Of a stretch of 39,297 nucleotides of DNA, positions 15,003-22,419 are shown piece by piece. The notes beneath the pieces are model-generated. The model was not told where the DNA came from. It saw only the letters and a program-made list of their open reading frames with translations, and made no database searches. Within the stretch, counting starts at the first letter, position 1. Each line of letters begins with the position of its first letter. Origin of the DNA: an uncultured Burkholderiales bacterium (GTDB taxonomy: Bacteria; Pseudomonadota; Gammaproteobacteria; Burkholderiales; Burkholderiaceae_E); contig CAIVAS010000263.1 in the NCBI GenBank assembly GCA_903903975.1, positions 1-39,297 of the forward strand, in the 5' to 3' direction. The translations under genes and the position numbers were made by a program.

Positions 15003-16627
15003 GTCTTGAGCGATTGACCGCCGGGCGAACCCGACTGCTGCTGCGCCTCGCGCAATCGAAAGCGCTGGATCTTGCCGGTGGCGGTCTTGGGCAGCTCGGC
15101 CAGGAAGTCGATCTGTCTAGGATATTTGTGGGGTGCGAGGCGCGACTTCACGAAACCCTGCAGTTCGGTGGCCAGCGCGTCGCCCGCCTGCGTGGCGTCC
15201 TTCAGCACCACGAAGGCCCTGGCGCGGGTCAGGCCGTTTTCGTCGTTGACCCCGATCACCGCCGCCTCGAGCACCGCCGCGTGCTGCATCAGTGTCGATT
15301 CGACCTCGAAGGGCGAGACATACTGGCCGCTGACCTTGAGCATGTCGTCGCCGCGTCCGGCATAGACGTAATAGCCATCGGCATCGCGAAAGTACTTGTC
15401 GCCGCTGCGGGTCCAGTTGCCTAAAAAGGTGGAGAGCGAACGCCGGCGATCGGCCCAGTACATCAGTGCGGCCGAGGGCCCGTCGATGAAGAGATCGCCG
15501 ATGGTCTCAGAGGCCTCGATTGTTTGTCCGGCGTCATCGCGCAACTCGACCTGGTAGCCGGGCACCGGCTTGCCGGTGCTGCCATAGCGCACATCGCCCG
15601 GGCGGTTCGACAAAAAAATATGGAGCATCTCGGTCGAGCCGATGCCGTCGATGATCTCGCAGCCGAATTGCGCGGTGAATCGCTCGCCGATCTCGCGCGG
15701 CAAGGCTTCGCCGGCCGACGAACACAGCCGCAGCGCGACCGATTTGCGCGCCGGCAAGTCGGGCGAGGCGAGCATGCCGGCATAGCCGGTCGGGGCGCCG
15801 AAAAAGACTGTGGGCTGATGGTTTTGCCAGCGGGCGAAGACCGCCGCTGGTGTGGGCCGCTCGGCCATCAGGACCGTCGTAGCACCGACCGACAGCGGAA
15901 AGCTCAACGCGTTGCCCAGGCCGTAAGCGAAAAACAGTTTGGCTGCCGAAAAGCAGACATCGTTCTCGCTCAGCCCGAGCACCGGTTGCGCATAAAGCGC
16001 GGCGGTCCAGTAGAGATTGGCATGGGTATGGACTGCGCCCTTGGGTCGGCCGGTCGAGCCGGATGAGTAGAGCCAGAAAGCGATGTCATCGGCTCGGGTG
16101 TCGGCGACGCCTGCGGCTGGCTGCCGCGGCAGCCACTGCGTCAGGTCCGACGCTGCCAGCGGAAGCGTTGCGGGCATGGCGGCACCGCGCGTCGAGATCA
16201 GCAGGTGCTCGACCGTCTGCCCGGGCGCACCGAGCGCCTGGCTCAGCACCGGAACCAGCCCGGCCGAGACGATTGCCGCCCGGGCCCGGCAGTGCGACAG
16301 CATGAAGTCGTAGTCATCGGCGGTCAGCAGGGTATTGACCGCGACCGGTACGACGCCCGCCTGCAGGCAACCGAGGAAGGCGACCGGCCAGTCGATGCAG
16401 TCGTGCATCAGCAGCAGCGCCCGGTCCTCGGCGCGCAGCCCGAGCCCGGCAAGACCGCCGGCAAAGCGCGCGACCTGTTCGGCGAGTTCACCGTAGGTGA
16501 GCAGTCCGGCATCGTCGATATAGGCCAGCCGAGCCGACCGGTCGCGGTTGAGCGAGCCGAGATGCCCGGCAAAGTTGAACCGCTCGGATGGGGCGGCCGG
16601 CAAAGGGCCTGCGCTCTGGAAGCTCAT
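14999..16627 (-). CDS. bclA: Benzoate-CoA ligase
   Basis: The enzyme activates benzoate with ATP and CoA to benzoyl-CoA, the first step of the box pathway. It is a 542-residue member of the adenylate-forming (ANL) superfamily. The AMP-binding loop YSSGSTGRPKGAVHTH sits at residues 187-202. YGLGNALSFPLSVGATTVL, IIDGIGSTEMLHIFLSN, the hinge YVYAGRGDDMLKVSGQYVSP and the catalytic-lysine segment PKTATGKIQRFRLR follow. The length and the IGSTEMLHIF stretch are typical of benzoate-CoA ligases. GGAG lies eight bases before the ATG at 16627. It heads the leftward operon and is divergent from boxR, with boxCBA just beyond. Activity on hydroxy- or fluorobenzoates is possible. Confidence 0.93.
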   Translation of the reverse strand: MSFQSAGPLPAAPSERFNFAGHLGSLNRDRSARLAYIDDAGLLTYGELAEQVARFAGGLAGLGLRAEDRALLLMHDCIDWPVAFLGCLQAGVVPVAVNTLLTADDYDFMLSHCRARAAIVSAGLVPVLSQALGAPGQTVEHLLISTRGAAMPATLPLAASDLTQWLPRQPAAGVADTRADDIAFWLYSSGSTGRPKGAVHTHANLYWTAALYAQPVLGLSENDVCFSAAKLFFAYGLGNALSFPLSVGATTVLMAERPTPAAVFARWQNHQPTVFFGAPTGYAGMLASPDLPARKSVALRLCSSAGEALPREIGERFTAQFGCEIIDGIGSTEMLHIFLSNRPGDVRYGSTGKPVPGYQVELRDDAGQTIEASETIGDLFIDGPSAALMYWADRRRSLSTFLGNWTRSGDKYFRDADGYYVYAGRGDDMLKVSGQYVSPFEVESTLMQHAAVLEAAVIGVNDENGLTRARAFVVLKDATQAGDALATELQGFVKSRLAPHKYPRQIDFLAELPKTATGKIQRFRLREAQQQSGSPGGQSLKT

Positions 16628-16675
16628 GGGGTGTCTCCTCGCAACCGGGGTTGCGGCAATCTAGTTCATGAACCA

Positions 16676-16704
16676 AAATTACAGGTCTGCTGTCGACCTG
16701 TCAA
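16676..16704 (-). promoter_or_regulatory. Probable sigma-70 promoter of the bclA-liv operon
   Basis: On the minus strand a consensus TTGACA (16704-16699) and TAATTT (16681-16676) are separated by 17 bases, predicting transcription from near 16669, about 42 bases before the bclA start. An inverted repeat ACAGGT/ACCTGT (16681-16686 and 16696-16701) overlaps the core promoter, and the palindrome GTTCATGAAC (16664-16673) covers the predicted start site. These are candidate regulator sites. Confidence 0.6.
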
Positions 16705-16708
16705 GCAC

Positions 16709-16723
16709 TATAATGCATAAAGT
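16709..16723 (+). promoter_or_regulatory. TATAAT box and BoxR-like element at the boxR start
   Basis: A perfect -10 hexamer TATAAT (16709-16714) overlaps the ATG proposed for boxR. It runs into ATGCATAAAGT (16713-16723), which closely matches ATGCAATAAAGT at 17635-17646 in front of boxC. No convincing -35 box is seen upstream. The element may be an autoregulatory BoxR site. The overlap with the start codon leaves the true transcript and protein starts uncertain. Confidence 0.4.
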
Positions 16724-17633
16724 CTCTGCATCCGATGCCGATACCGAACCGGACTCGTCCGGACGGGATCCCTTTCTGGTGGCGCTCGGCGAGCGGGCCA
16801 GGTCGCTGCGTGCACGCCGCGGGATGACCCGCCGGGCGCTGTCGGGCGCTTCGGAGGTCTCCGAGCGTCATCTGGCCAACCTCGAACTCGGGGTGGGCAA
16901 TGCCTCGATCCTGGTGCTGCGTCAGGTGGCCAATGCGCTCGGTGCGCCGCTGGCTGAACTCATCGGCGACGAGACCACCGCCACAGCAGAAGGGCTGCTG
17001 GTTCGGGAGCTGCTGCGGGGGCGCAGCGAGGACGACCTGCGGCGAGCGCGGCTGGCCCTCGGCGAACTGTTCGGCGTCGCCGGTCACCCGGCTGCGCGCA
17101 GCGCCCGGATCGCCCTGATCGGACTGCGGGGTGCCGGCAAGTCGACGCTTGGGCAGATGCTGGCCGATCAGCTCGGGGTGCCGTTCATGGAGCTGAATCG
17201 CGAAGTCGAACGCATGGCCGGGGCCGATCTCGACGAGATCCACAACCTGCTCGGCGTGGCCGCCTATCGACGCTATGAGCGCCGTGCACTCGAAGCGACG
17301 CTTCAGGACCATCCCAGGCTGGTCATTGCCGCGCCGGGGGGCATCGTCTCGGATCCGGCGAGCTTCAATCTGCTGCTGTCGCACTGCTTCACCATCTGGA
17401 TCAAGGCGTCGCCGCAGGAGCATATGCAGCGGGTGATGGCGCAGGGTGATCTGCGTCCGATGGCCGGAAACCGCGAGGCCATGGAGGATCTGCGGCGCAT
17501 CCTGGAGGGGCGGGCGGCGCTGTACGCCCGAGCAGATCTGCAGATCGATACCAGCGGTCGCACGCTGGAGGAGGCCTTCCGGTTGTTGCGCGAGGGCTTG
17601 CGGGATGCCATCGGTCCGGATGATGATGCGTGA
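16713..17633 (+). CDS. boxR: BoxR/BzdR-type transcriptional regulator (HTH plus shikimate-kinase-like domain)
   Basis: BoxR-family regulators repress benzoyl-CoA pathway genes and sense benzoyl-CoA through a domain related to shikimate kinase. The protein is 306 residues from the ATG at 16713. An Xre-type helix-turn-helix occupies about residues 22-85 (LGERARSLRARRGMTRRALS, then SGASEVSERHLANLE). A linker leads to a shikimate-kinase-like domain with P-loop GLRGAGKST (residues 137-145) and later APGGIVSDPASFNLL. An upstream ATG at 16668 gives 321 residues, but known members are about 300 long, favouring 16713; neither has a good ribosome site. It lies between the bclA operon and boxCBA, as expected for their common regulator. 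Benzoyl-CoA as effector is inferred from the family. Confidence 0.9.
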   Translation: MHKVSASDADTEPDSSGRDPFLVALGERARSLRARRGMTRRALSGASEVSERHLANLELGVGNASILVLRQVANALGAPLAELIGDETTATAEGLLVRELLRGRSEDDLRRARLALGELFGVAGHPAARSARIALIGLRGAGKSTLGQMLADQLGVPFMELNREVERMAGADLDEIHNLLGVAAYRRYERRALEATLQDHPRLVIAAPGGIVSDPASFNLLLSHCFTIWIKASPQEHMQRVMAQGDLRPMAGNREAMEDLRRILEGRAALYARADLQIDTSGRTLEEAFRLLREGLRDAIGPDDDA

Positions 17634-17639
17634 TATGCA
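17631..17639. promoter_or_regulatory. Left operator half of the boxC promoter
   Basis: TGATATGCA begins with the boxR stop codon and is the exact reverse complement of TGCATATCA at 17686-17694. The two copies flank the boxC promoter with centres 55 bases apart. TGCA-containing sites are, from recollection, the kind bound by BzdR/BoxR proteins. Extending right it reads ATGCAATAAAGT, like the element at the boxR start. Confidence 0.55.
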
Positions 17640-17658
17640 ATAAAGTGCGTTCAGGTGC

Positions 17659-17686
17659 TTGACATGATCTGAATGGGCAGTATGAT
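17659..17686 (+). promoter_or_regulatory. Probable sigma-70 promoter of boxCBA
   Basis: Consensus TTGACA (17659-17664) and TATGAT (17681-17686), 16 bases apart, lie between boxR and boxC. Transcription would start near 17693, giving a leader of about 70 bases before the boxC GTG. This is the strongest promoter match seen in the window, and boxCBA can therefore be transcribed independently of boxR. Confidence 0.7.
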
Positions 17687-17694
17687 GCATATCA
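17686..17694. promoter_or_regulatory. Right operator half of the boxC promoter
   Basis: TGCATATCA overlaps the last base of the -10 box and the predicted transcription start of boxC. It is the perfect inverted copy of TGATATGCA at 17631-17639. A protein bound here would block promoter opening, which fits repression by BoxR that is relieved by benzoyl-CoA. Confidence 0.55.
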
Positions 17695-17761
17695 ACGGCG
17701 ACGGTGCAGGTGAAAAATCTTGCATCCGGCCAGTCAACGACTACCCTACAGGAGACCTTTT

Positions 17762-19435
17762 GTGAATGCTCCGCTTGCTCCCGAGCTTGTCCGCGTCGAT
17801 TACCGGACCGAGCCTTCCCGTTATTGCCACTGGTCATTGAGCGTTGACGGTCCGGTGGCCACGCTGGCCATGGATGTTGATGAGACCGCCGGCCTGCGGC
17901 CCGGCTACCAGCTCAAGCTCAACAGCTACGACCTCGGTGTCGACATCGAACTGCATGACGCGCTCAACCGGATCCGCTTCGAGCATCCGACGGTCCGCAC
18001 GGTGGTGATTACCAGTTTGAAGGAGCGCATCTTCTGTTCGGGCGCCAACATCTTCATGCTTGGCGTCTCGGGCCATGCCTGGAAGGTCAACTTCTGCAAG
18101 TTCACCAACGAGACCCGCAACGGCATCGAAGACAGCAGCCGTCACTCGGGCTTGCGCTTTCTGGCGGCGGTCAATGGCGCCTGCGCCGGCGGCGGCTATG
18201 AGCTGGCGCTGGCCTGCGATCAGATCCTGCTGGTCGACGACCGGTCTTCGTCGGTCTCGCTGCCCGAGGTGCCCCTGCTGGGCGTGCTGCCCGGAACCGG
18301 CGGCCTCACCCGACTGACCGACAAGCGCCATGTTCGCCACGATCTGGCCGACGTTTTTTGCACCACCACTGAGGGCGTGCGCGGCCAGAAGGCGGTCGAC
18401 TGGCGTCTGGTTGATGCGCTGGCCAAGCCGGCAGTCTTTGCGCGGTCGGTGAGCGAACGCGCCCTCGAGATGGCCGCCACCAGCGATCGCCCGACCCAGG
18501 CGCAGGGCGTCGCGCTCACGCCGCTCGAGGTCGCTTATGGCGACGACGGTCTGCGCTACCGCCATGTGCGGGTCGAGATCGATCGCATCCGCCGGACCGC
18601 GACCTTCACGGTCACGGCTCCCGCTTCGGCGCAGCCCGATACGCCGGAGGCGATCGTTGCGGCGGGGGCAGGCTGGTGGCCGCTGGCCATGGCGCGCGAA
18701 CTCGACGACGCGATCCTGCAGATGCGCACCAACGAAGCCGAGATCGGCACCTGGCTGCTCAAGACCGAAGGCGATGCGGCAGCGGTGCAGGCGGTCGATG
18801 CCACGCTCATCGCGCATCAGAATCACTGGCTGGTGCGCGAGACCATCGGTCTGATGCGGCGCACCTTCTCGCGACTCGATGTGTCCTCGCGCTCGCTCTT
18901 CGCGCTCGTCGAGCCGGGCTCCTGCTTTGCGGGCAGTCTGCTTGAGCTCGCGCTGGCCTGCGATCGCATCTACATGCTGGCCTTGCCCGACGATGTGGCG
19001 CGCGCGCCCACGATCGCCGTGGGTGAGGTCAACGTCTCCTTCTATCCGATGGCGACCGACCAGTCGCGTCTGGCCCGCCGCTTCTATGAAGAGTCGCCTG
19101 CACTCGATGCGGTCCGTGCCCTGATCGGTTCGTCGCTGGATGCCGATGCCGCGATGGCAGCCGGTCTGGTCACTTTCGCCCCCGACGATATCGACTGGGC
19201 CGATGAAGTGCGCATCGCGATCGAGGAGCGGGCGGCGATGTCGGCCGATGCGCTCACCGGCCTGGAGGCCAATCTGCGCTTCAATGGCACCGAGACCATG
19301 GCCACCCGCATCTTCGGACGCCTGACCGCCTGGCAGAACTGGATCTTCAACCGGCCCAATGCGGTCGGCGACAAGGGTGCGCTCAAGCTCTATGGCAAGG
19401 GCGAAAAGCCGCACTTCGACCGCAACCGGGTCTGA
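17762..19435 (+). CDS. boxC: Benzoyl-CoA-dihydrodiol lyase (2,3-epoxybenzoyl-CoA dihydrolase)
   Basis: BoxC opens the ring of 2,3-epoxybenzoyl-CoA using two water molecules, giving 3,4-dehydroadipyl-CoA semialdehyde and formate, without oxygen. The protein is 557 residues, the normal size of this unusual crotonase-superfamily member. Crotonase-like elements are visible: SGANIFMLGVSGHAWKVNFC, GACAGGGYELALACDQILLV and PLLGVLPGTGGLTRLTDKRH in the first half, then ALVEPGSCFAGSLLELALAC in the second. The start is GTG at 17762, six bases after AGGAGA; the open frame upstream (from a TTG at 17720) has no ribosome site. boxB and boxA follow on the same strand. Confidence 0.95.
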   Translation: MNAPLAPELVRVDYRTEPSRYCHWSLSVDGPVATLAMDVDETAGLRPGYQLKLNSYDLGVDIELHDALNRIRFEHPTVRTVVITSLKERIFCSGANIFMLGVSGHAWKVNFCKFTNETRNGIEDSSRHSGLRFLAAVNGACAGGGYELALACDQILLVDDRSSSVSLPEVPLLGVLPGTGGLTRLTDKRHVRHDLADVFCTTTEGVRGQKAVDWRLVDALAKPAVFARSVSERALEMAATSDRPTQAQGVALTPLEVAYGDDGLRYRHVRVEIDRIRRTATFTVTAPASAQPDTPEAIVAAGAGWWPLAMARELDDAILQMRTNEAEIGTWLLKTEGDAAAVQAVDATLIAHQNHWLVRETIGLMRRTFSRLDVSSRSLFALVEPGSCFAGSLLELALACDRIYMLALPDDVARAPTIAVGEVNVSFYPMATDQSRLARRFYEESPALDAVRALIGSSLDADAAMAAGLVTFAPDDIDWADEVRIAIEERAAMSADALTGLEANLRFNGTETMATRIFGRLTAWQNWIFNRPNAVGDKGALKLYGKGEKPHFDRNRV

Positions 19436-19437
19436 TG

Positions 19438-19456
19438 CGATCGGTGTTCCCGATCG
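19438..19456. other. Stem-loop between boxC and boxB
   Basis: CGATCGG (19438-19444) and CCGATCG (19450-19456) pair perfectly around TGTTC, two bases after the boxC stop. With no T-run and boxB 50 bases on, it is more likely a processing or stability element than a terminator. Confidence 0.4.
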
Positions 19457-19507
19457 ATCCGACCGAAGAATTCAAGCCTGATCAACGATTCAACCTGGAG
19501 CCTCGAG

Positions 19508-20935
19508 ATGGCCGCCATCAACTACACCGACAAGATCCCCAACAACGTCAACCTTTCGGAAGACAAGACGCTCCAGCGGGCGCTCGAACACTGGCAGCCC
19601 AACTACATCAACTGGTGGAAGGACATGGGCCCCGAGGGCTCGAACGATTACGACGTCTATCTGCGTACCGCAGTGAGTGTCGATCCGCAGGGCTGGGCCA
19701 ACTTCGGTCATGTGAAGATGCCCGACTATCGCTGGGGCATCTTCATGAACCAGCGCGAGGAAGGCCGCACGGTCAACTTCGGCGAGCACAAGGGCGAGGC
19801 CGCCTGGCAGGATGTGCCCGGTGAGCACCGCGCCAATCTGCGCCGCATCATCGTGACGCAAGGCGACACCGAGCCGGCTTCGGTCGAGCAGCAGCGTCAT
19901 CTCGGTCTGACCGCGCCCAGCCAGTACGACCTGCGCAATCTCTTCCAGATCAACGTCGAGGAAGGCCGCCACCTGTGGGCGATGGTCTATCTGCTGCACA
20001 AGCACTTCGGACGCGATGGCCGCGAAGAGGCAGAGGCCCTGCTCGAGCGTCGCTCGGGCGATGAAGACAATCCGCGCATTCTGGGTGCCTTCAACGAGAA
20101 GACGCCCGACTGGCTCGCCTTTTTCATGTTCACTTATTTCACCGACCGCGACGGCAAGTTCCAGTTGTGCGCGCTGGCCGAAAGCGGCTTCGATCCGCTG
20201 GCTCGCACCACGAAATTCATGCTGACCGAAGAAGCGCATCACATGTTCGTTGGCGAGTCGGGCATCTCGCGAGTTATCGCCCGCACCTGCGAAGTCATGA
20301 ACCAGCTCAAGACCGACGATCCGGCAAAGATCCGCGCCGCCGGCGTGGTCGATCTGCCGACTCTGCAGCGCTATCTCAACTTTCATTTCAGCGTGACCAT
20401 CGATCTCTTCGGTGCCGATGAGTCGAGCAATGCCGCGATCTTCTACAACTCGGGTCTCAAAGGCCGGTATGAGGAGACCAAGCGCGACGACGACCATCGC
20501 CTGCATGGGCGCAGTTACACCGTGCTGGGTGTGCGCGACGGCAAGCTGGTCGAGCGCGAAGTCCCGATGCTCAATGCGCTCAATGAAGTTCTGCGCGACG
20601 ACTACATCCGTGATTCGATCGCCGGCGTCAATCGCTGGAACAAGGTCATCGAGAAGGCCGGCATCCCGACCCGGCTGGTCGCACCCCACAAGGCCTTCAA
20701 CCGCAAGATCGGCACCCTGGCCGGCGTAAAGGTCTCGCCCGACGGGCGCGTGGTGAGCGAAGGCGAATGGGCGCAGCAGGCCTCGCAGTGGCTGCCGAGC
20801 GCAGAAGATCGCGCCTTCGTGTCCTCGCTGATGGGTCGGGTGGTCGAGCCGGGCAAATATGCCAACTGGATCGCGCCGCCCCCGATCGGCATCAACAAGC
20901 AGGCGCCCGACTTCGAGTACATCCGTTTCAGCTGA
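19508..20935 (+). CDS. boxB: Benzoyl-CoA 2,3-epoxidase, di-iron oxygenase subunit
   Basis: BoxB inserts one oxygen atom of O2 into benzoyl-CoA to form the 2,3-epoxide, using electrons from BoxA. It is a 475-residue class I di-iron protein. The iron ligands of characterised BoxB have clear equivalents two residues later: Glu122 (GDTEPAS), Glu152 and His155 (EEGRHLWAM), Asp213 (YFTDRDG), and Glu242 and His245 (TEEAHHMF). The N-terminal stretch ALEHWQPNYINWWKDMGPEG is highly family-typical. GGAG lies eight bases before the ATG at 19508. boxA begins six bases after the stop, so the two subunits are very probably cotranslated. Confidence 0.97.
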   Translation: MAAINYTDKIPNNVNLSEDKTLQRALEHWQPNYINWWKDMGPEGSNDYDVYLRTAVSVDPQGWANFGHVKMPDYRWGIFMNQREEGRTVNFGEHKGEAAWQDVPGEHRANLRRIIVTQGDTEPASVEQQRHLGLTAPSQYDLRNLFQINVEEGRHLWAMVYLLHKHFGRDGREEAEALLERRSGDEDNPRILGAFNEKTPDWLAFFMFTYFTDRDGKFQLCALAESGFDPLARTTKFMLTEEAHHMFVGESGISRVIARTCEVMNQLKTDDPAKIRAAGVVDLPTLQRYLNFHFSVTIDLFGADESSNAAIFYNSGLKGRYEETKRDDDHRLHGRSYTVLGVRDGKLVEREVPMLNALNEVLRDDYIRDSIAGVNRWNKVIEKAGIPTRLVAPHKAFNRKIGTLAGVKVSPDGRVVSEGEWAQQASQWLPSAEDRAFVSSLMGRVVEPGKYANWIAPPPIGINKQAPDFEYIRFS

Positions 20936-20941
20936 GCCGCC

Positions 20942-22264
20942 ATGAACGCACCTGCGCCCGATGTCATCACGCAGCACCTGATCGACCCGGAGGTCTGCAT
21001 TCGCTGCAATACCTGCGAAGAGACCTGTCCGGTCGATGCGATCACGCATGATTCTCGCAACTATGTGGTTGATGCCGACAAGTGCAATCTGTGCATGGCC
21101 TGCGTGCCGCCGTGTCCGACCGGCTCGATCGACAACTGGCGAAAGCTGATCCGCGTCGAGGCCTATTCGGTTGATGAGCAACTCACCTGGGACGAGCTGC
21201 CGGTTCAGCGCGAATTGCCGGTTCAAGATGCCTCTGACCCGGTTGTGACGCAGGGCTGGTCTGATACCCCCTCATCGGCAGCCGGTGATGCGCGGGCGAG
21301 CAGCGCGAGTGAGTCGACCGCCGACGCGCCGTCACTTGCCGCAGCGGCAGGCTCGAGCCGCCCGCCCTGGTCGGCGGCCCATCCCTACGTCAATCTTTAC
21401 ACCCATCGCCAAGCGGCCCTGGCCACCGTCGCGGGCAACTTCAGGGTGACCGAGCTCGGTACCGACAGCGATACCCATCACATCGTGCTCGACTTCGGTT
21501 CATTGCCGTTTCCGGTGCTCGAAGGCCAGTCGCTCGGCATCCTGCCGCCAGGCACCGATGCAAGCGGCCGTCCACACCACGCGCGCCAATATTCGATCGC
21601 CAGCCCGCGCGACGGCGAGCGGCCCGGCTACAACAATGTCGCGCTCACCGTCAAAAGGGTGCTGGTCGACCATGACGGTCAGCCGGTACGCGGGGTGGCA
21701 TCCAACTATCTCTGCGATCTGGCAAAGGGCGATCGCGTGCAGGTGATCGGGCCCTTCGGCAGCAGCTTCCTGATGCCCAATCACGCCGGCGCGCATCTGC
21801 TGATGATCTGTACCGGCACCGGGAGCGCTCCGATGCGGGCCATGACCGAACGCCGCCGCCGCGCCCATGCGCCGATCGCTGCTGCGGGTGCTGCCGGCCC
21901 CCAGGGCCAGGCGGCTGAAGACGGCCGCCTGATGCTGTTCTTCGGCGCACGCAGCCAGCGCGAGTTGCCCTACTTTGGCCCGCTCGCCAGGCTGCCTCGT
22001 GATTTCATCGACATCGAACTGGCCTATTCAAGGGCTGCCGACCGTCCGAAGCGCTATGTTCAGGACGCCCTGCGTGAACGGGCGAGCGACGTGGCTGCGC
22101 TGCTCGCCGATCCGGCCACGCACATCTATGTCTGCGGTCTCAAGGCGATGGAGGCCGGGGTGCTGCAGGCGCTGCAGGAGGTCGCGGCTGGCCACAGCCT
22201 CGATTGGCCGGCGCTGCACCAGCAGCTCAAGGCAGAAGGTCGGCTGCACTTCGAGACGTACTAA
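20942..22264 (+). CDS. boxA: Benzoyl-CoA 2,3-epoxidase, reductase subunit
   Basis: BoxA passes electrons from NADPH through FAD and two [4Fe-4S] clusters to BoxB. The 440-residue protein starts with a 2x[4Fe-4S] ferredoxin module: Cys19, 22, 25, 29 ([12 protein letters not shown]) and Cys48, 51, 54, 58 ([12 protein letters not shown]). A Ser/Ala-rich linker follows at about residues 85-140, containing the near-repeat [11 protein letters not shown]. The rest is a ferredoxin-NADP reductase-like module with FAD motif [10 protein letters not shown], nucleotide motif [14 protein letters not shown] and a C-terminus ending RLHFETY. No boxD follows; a stem-loop at 22274 is next, then the sulfur genes. 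Confidence 0.96.
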   Translation: MNAPAPDVITQHLIDPEVCIRCNTCEETCPVDAITHDSRNYVVDADKCNLCMACVPPCPTGSIDNWRKLIRVEAYSVDEQLTWDELPVQRELPVQDASDPVVTQGWSDTPSSAAGDARASSASESTADAPSLAAAAGSSRPPWSAAHPYVNLYTHRQAALATVAGNFRVTELGTDSDTHHIVLDFGSLPFPVLEGQSLGILPPGTDASGRPHHARQYSIASPRDGERPGYNNVALTVKRVLVDHDGQPVRGVASNYLCDLAKGDRVQVIGPFGSSFLMPNHAGAHLLMICTGTGSAPMRAMTERRRRAHAPIAAAGAAGPQGQAAEDGRLMLFFGARSQRELPYFGPLARLPRDFIDIELAYSRAADRPKRYVQDALRERASDVAALLADPATHIYVCGLKAMEAGVLQALQEVAAGHSLDWPALHQQLKAEGRLHFETY

Positions 22265-22273
22265 GGTCGATCA

Positions 22274-22296
22274 GTGACGTCGAGAGGCTCGGTCAC
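22274..22296. terminator. Stem-loop after boxA
   Basis: Nine bases after the boxA stop, outer arms GTGAC (22274-22278) and GTCAC (22292-22296) and inner arms CGAG (22281-22284) and CTCG (22288-22291) form a 9-bp stem with a 2-base bulge and a 3-base loop. There is no T-run, so termination would need another factor. It is the likely end of the boxCBA unit. Confidence 0.45.
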
Positions 22297-22419
22297 AGGC
22301 CTCGATAGTCATGAATCGACTTTGCTCACATCGACCTGATCGTTTGTCGCAGGCGCTGTCGGCTCTAGTCTGTGCGCCCGAGCTCCCTTGCGCGCCGATT
22401 TCTCGAGCACCGCCTTTCC

